From Ascoidea asiatica (Eukaryota; Ascomycota; Saccharomycetes; Ascoideales; Ascoideaceae): DNA of 64,000 nt. Positions 61,156 to 64,000 of the stretch are shown here, in pieces (within the stretch, counting starts at the first letter, position 1; the number at the start of each line of letters is the position of its first letter). The notes under the pieces were generated by a model. It was not told the origin of the DNA and ran no database searches. It saw nothing but the letters and a program-made list of their open reading frames with translations. The translations under genes were made by a program, and so were the position numbers. The DNA is taken from positions 2,289,351-2,353,350 of the forward strand of contig BCKQ01000002.1 of assembly GCA_001600695.1 (NCBI GenBank), read 5' to 3'.

Positions 61156-63687
61156 ATGGAAATTTTAGACGAAAATGAAATTGACGAAATTGTAAGTCAA
61201 TTAACTTTATCTGAAAAGGCAAAATTAATTTCAGGTAAAGATTTTTGGCATACATATCCAATTCCAAGATTAAATTTACCTTCAATTAGAATGTCTGATG
61301 GTCCAAATGGTGTAAGAGGTACAAAATTCTTTAATGGTGTTCCAGCTGCATGTTTTCCATGTGGTACTTCATTAGGTTCAACTTTTAATAAAGATTTATT
61401 AAAAGAAACTGGGAAATTGATGGGTGTTGAATCAAAACATAAAGGTGCTCATATAATCTTAGGTCCAACTATTAATATCCAAAGAGGTCCAAATGGTGGT
61501 AGGGGTTTTGAATCTTTCAGTGAAGATCCAATTTTATCTGGTTTATTAGCTTCCGAAATTATTAATGGTATTCAATCAAAAAAAATCATCTCATGTATAA
61601 AACATTTTGTTTGTAATGATTTTGAAGATCAAAGAAGAACTGTCAATTCAATTGTTACTGAAAGAGCTTTTAGAGAAATTTATTTAAAACCTTTTCAATT
61701 AGCTTTAAAATATTCAGATCCATTGGCACTTATGACTTCATATAATAAAGTGAATGGTATTCATTGCTCTCAAAATTATTATTTATTAAATGATATTTTA
61801 AGAGATGAGTGGAATTATGATGGTACTATAATGTCAGATTGGACTGGCTGTTATGATCTTAAAGATTCAATTAATAATGGTTTAGATATTGAAATGCCAG
61901 GTTCTGCAATGATTAGAATTCCAAGTTTAGTTGAAAATGCAATTCAAACAAAAGAAGTTCCAATAAAATCTTTAGATTCAAGAGTCAAAAATGTTATTAA
62001 ATTAATAAAAAGATGTGATTTAGATTCAATTAAAGAAAATGCTCCAGAAGATACAAAAAATAATACTCCTGAAACTTCAGAATTTTTGAAAAATTTAGCA
62101 AATGAAGGTACTGTTTTATTAAAAAATAATGATAATATTTTACCAATTAAAAAAAATAGTGAATCAATTGCAGTTATTGGTCCAAATGCTAAAACTTGTA
62201 CATATTGTGGCGGTGGTTCAGCTTCTTTAAAACCATATTATAAAACAACTCCATTTAATTCAATTTCAAAAAAATTAGATTCAAATCATAAACCTTTATA
62301 TTCAACTGGTTGTTATTCTTTTAAAATGCAACCTGCTTTAGGTGATCAATTAATTAATCCAATTACAGGAGAAAAAGGTTATAATGTTAAATGGTATTAT
62401 AAATCAAAAGAAACTCCTTTAAAGGAAAGAGAATACTTTTTTGAAAATAATTTAATTGAATCTTCTCCATTTTTTGTTGATTTTTATGAACCTAAAAAAA
62501 GTGAATTTTATGGTGATATTACTGGTATTTTTATTCCTGATGAAGATGGTATTTATGAATTCGGTTTAGCTGTATCAGGTACTGGTTTATTATATGTTAA
62601 TGATACTTTAGTTGTTGACAATAAAACAAATCAAACACTTGGTCAAGGTAGTATCATTGGAGGTTCAACCATTGAAGAAATAGGATCAATTGAATTGAAA
62701 AAAGGAATTGAATATAATGTAAAAATCTATTATGGAAGTTTTGTAACTTCAGAACTTTCAAAAACAAATTCATTTCCTTTTATGCGTGGTGGTTTCAATA
62801 TTGGATGTTCTAAAAAAATTGATGAAAATAAAGAAATTGAAAAAGCTTGTGAAATTGCAAAATCTGTTGATAAAGTAATTCTTGTTATTGGTTTAAATCA
62901 AGAATATGAATCTGAAGGTTTTGATAGAAAAAATTTAAAATATCCTGGTAGAATAAATGAATTAGTTTCAAAAGTTGCAAAAGCAAATCCAAATATTATT
63001 GTCATTAATCAATCAGGTACACCAATGGAAATGCCTTGGATTAATGAAGTCAAAGGTTTAATTCAATCTTGGTTTAATGGTATTGAATTAGGTAACTCTC
63101 TTGCTGATATAATCTTTGGAGATTATAATCCTTCAGGAAAATTATCTTTAACTTTCCCTAAAAAATTTGAAGATAATCCAGCATATTTAAATTTCAAGTC
63201 AACGCACGGAGATTGTATTTATGGAGAAGATGTATATGTTGGTTATAAATATTATGAGAAATTGAATAAAGAAGTTTTATTTCCTTTTGGTTATGGTTTA
63301 TCTTATACCGAATTTGAATTTGGTGAATTAAAAAGTATAATTGATTCAAAAAATAATAAAATTTCAATTACTTTGAATGTAAAAAATATTGGAAAAGTTG
63401 ATGGATCAGAGGTTATTCAAGTTTATATTGGTAACAATGATTCTGATACTATGAAGCCAATTAAAGAACTAAGAGATTTCACAAAAGTCTTTATTAAAGC
63501 CGGAGAATCAAAAGAAGTTGAAATTGACTTGGATTATAAATATGCTTTATCATATTGGGATAATGATAAAGAAAAATGGAGTATTGAAAAAGGAGATTAT
63601 GAAATATTAGTTGGTAATAGTTCAGATAATATTGTATTATCTGAAAAATTTACAGTAAAAGATGCATTATTTTGGACAGGACTTTAA
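61156..63687 (+). CDS. GH3 beta-glucosidase with PA14 insertion, intracellular
   Basis: An 843-residue family 3 glycoside hydrolase. The (beta/alpha)8 domain has MSDGPNGVRGTKFFNG, KHFVCNDFEDQR and TIMSDWTGCYD, with the nucleophile Asp at residue 228. The C-terminal sandwich has GLNQEYESEGFDR, whose Glu587 is the likely acid/base, and GYGLSYTEFEF begins the fibronectin-III-like domain. A PA14 module is inserted at about 390-560 (GIFIPDEDGIYEFGLAVSG). This layout and length match the Kluyveromyces-type cytosolic beta-glucosidases. No signal peptide is visible (MEILDENEIDEIVSQ). It hydrolyses cellobiose or aryl-glucosides taken up by the cell. No poly-Asn tracts, so more conserved than most neighbours. 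A Mig1-like site lies upstream. Confidence 0.95.
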   Translation: MEILDENEIDEIVSQLTLSEKAKLISGKDFWHTYPIPRLNLPSIRMSDGPNGVRGTKFFNGVPAACFPCGTSLGSTFNKDLLKETGKLMGVESKHKGAHIILGPTINIQRGPNGGRGFESFSEDPILSGLLASEIINGIQSKKIISCIKHFVCNDFEDQRRTVNSIVTERAFREIYLKPFQLALKYSDPLALMTSYNKVNGIHCSQNYYLLNDILRDEWNYDGTIMSDWTGCYDLKDSINNGLDIEMPGSAMIRIPSLVENAIQTKEVPIKSLDSRVKNVIKLIKRCDLDSIKENAPEDTKNNTPETSEFLKNLANEGTVLLKNNDNILPIKKNSESIAVIGPNAKTCTYCGGGSASLKPYYKTTPFNSISKKLDSNHKPLYSTGCYSFKMQPALGDQLINPITGEKGYNVKWYYKSKETPLKEREYFFENNLIESSPFFVDFYEPKKSEFYGDITGIFIPDEDGIYEFGLAVSGTGLLYVNDTLVVDNKTNQTLGQGSIIGGSTIEEIGSIELKKGIEYNVKIYYGSFVTSELSKTNSFPFMRGGFNIGCSKKIDENKEIEKACEIAKSVDKVILVIGLNQEYESEGFDRKNLKYPGRINELVSKVAKANPNIIVINQSGTPMEMPWINEVKGLIQSWFNGIELGNSLADIIFGDYNPSGKLSLTFPKKFEDNPAYLNFKSTHGDCIYGEDVYVGYKYYEKLNKEVLFPFGYGLSYTEFEFGELKSIIDSKNNKISITLNVKNIGKVDGSEVIQVYIGNNDSDTMKPIKELRDFTKVFIKAGESKEVEIDLDYKYALSYWDNDKEKWSIEKGDYEILVGNSSDNIVLSEKFTVKDALFWTGL

Positions 63688-63982
63688 GTTCATGTTATAT
63701 TATTTTTTATAGTCTGTATTTATTCATACGTTAACAATTTTTATGCCTTTTTATTTTATTTATCTTCTTTTTTTCTAAAAAAAATATTATTTCATTTAAG
63801 TTTTACACTCTATTATTGTACTACTTTGTAATTAAAGATATAAAAAGAAAAGATCTTTGATGATCAGTTTTGAAAACCAATATGAATAAAAGAACATTTA
63901 TTGAAAAGAAATATGAGAGTTTAATAGAAGTTTTGAAAAATTATTGTATTATACAGTTTGAATAAATATTGCATAAAGTAAA
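63688..63982. other. Intergenic region downstream of the beta-glucosidase
   Basis: About 295 bp, T-rich after the stop (probable 3' end signals), then A-rich. Nothing recognised. Confidence 0.5.
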
Positions 63983-64000
63983 ATGACGGAAAGAGCAAGT
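63983..64000 (+). CDS. Possible start of a further gene (edge, six codons)
   Basis: The window ends with AAA-ATG followed by five sense codons (MTERAS). The ATG context and AT-rich leader look like other starts here, but six codons cannot establish a gene. Confidence 0.2.

Overview
This is a nuclear chromosome segment from an extremely AT-rich budding yeast (Saccharomycotina-type). Almost every gene is intronless and open in one frame. The proteins are classic yeast orthologues, filled with poly-Asn runs that are encoded mostly by pure AAT tracts. Coding DNA is often only 10-20 % GC. A complex I accessory subunit of the NDUFB2 type (43210-43410) and an mARC-like MOSC protein argue against the Saccharomyces-like families that lost complex I. 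I cannot name the species. The CTG decoding (Leu or Ser) is not settled by this window, and no tRNA or rRNA gene was found.

Layout: 1-407 is the start of an Asn-rich gene running off the left edge. A Dsc2-like rhomboid pseudoprotease follows (1880-2872). A dead 7.1-kb Ty3/gypsy retrotransposon (3084-10177) sits immediately upstream of ALG5 (10386-11486). Next come a divergent Ras-like GTPase, a secreted M20 carboxypeptidase, the MOSC protein, a Cdr1/Pdr5-type drug pump, an HDA-complex subunit, a Myb/SANT-like protein, YAP1, an ATG37-like acyl-CoA-binding protein, RPL12, an unrecognised Asn-rich protein, SUR2, MHR1 (mL67) divergent from a second mitoribosomal protein, a HAD protein, the complex I subunit, CDC20, PRP21, a giant BCK1, APL4 and an intracellular GH3 beta-glucosidase. 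A start codon at the right edge may open a further gene.

The gene content is ordinary housekeeping: ER glycosylation and quality control, sphingolipid synthesis, mitochondrial translation, splicing, cell cycle, cell-wall MAPK signalling, clathrin sorting, and oxidative and drug stress. Neighbours are not organised in functional clusters, apart from the divergent pair of mitoribosomal genes that shares a promoter with a perfect Reb1-type site.

The less ordinary signals are: (i) an unannotated, frameshifted histone H3 pseudogene in the convergent gap at about 55948-56303; (ii) an inverted composition pattern, in which GC-rich islands (over 60 % GC in sampled lines) lie in promoter-bearing gaps while genes and convergent gaps are AT-rich; (iii) an abrupt change of glycine codon choice (GGT to GGA) along the drug-pump gene, echoed in other long genes; (iv) a Ty3/gypsy element whose gag-pol remains in one frame but is broken by nonsense codons and a hairpin inside the integrase, and which appears to have split the ALG5 upstream region; (v) a possible structured RNA or regulatory module next to RPL12.
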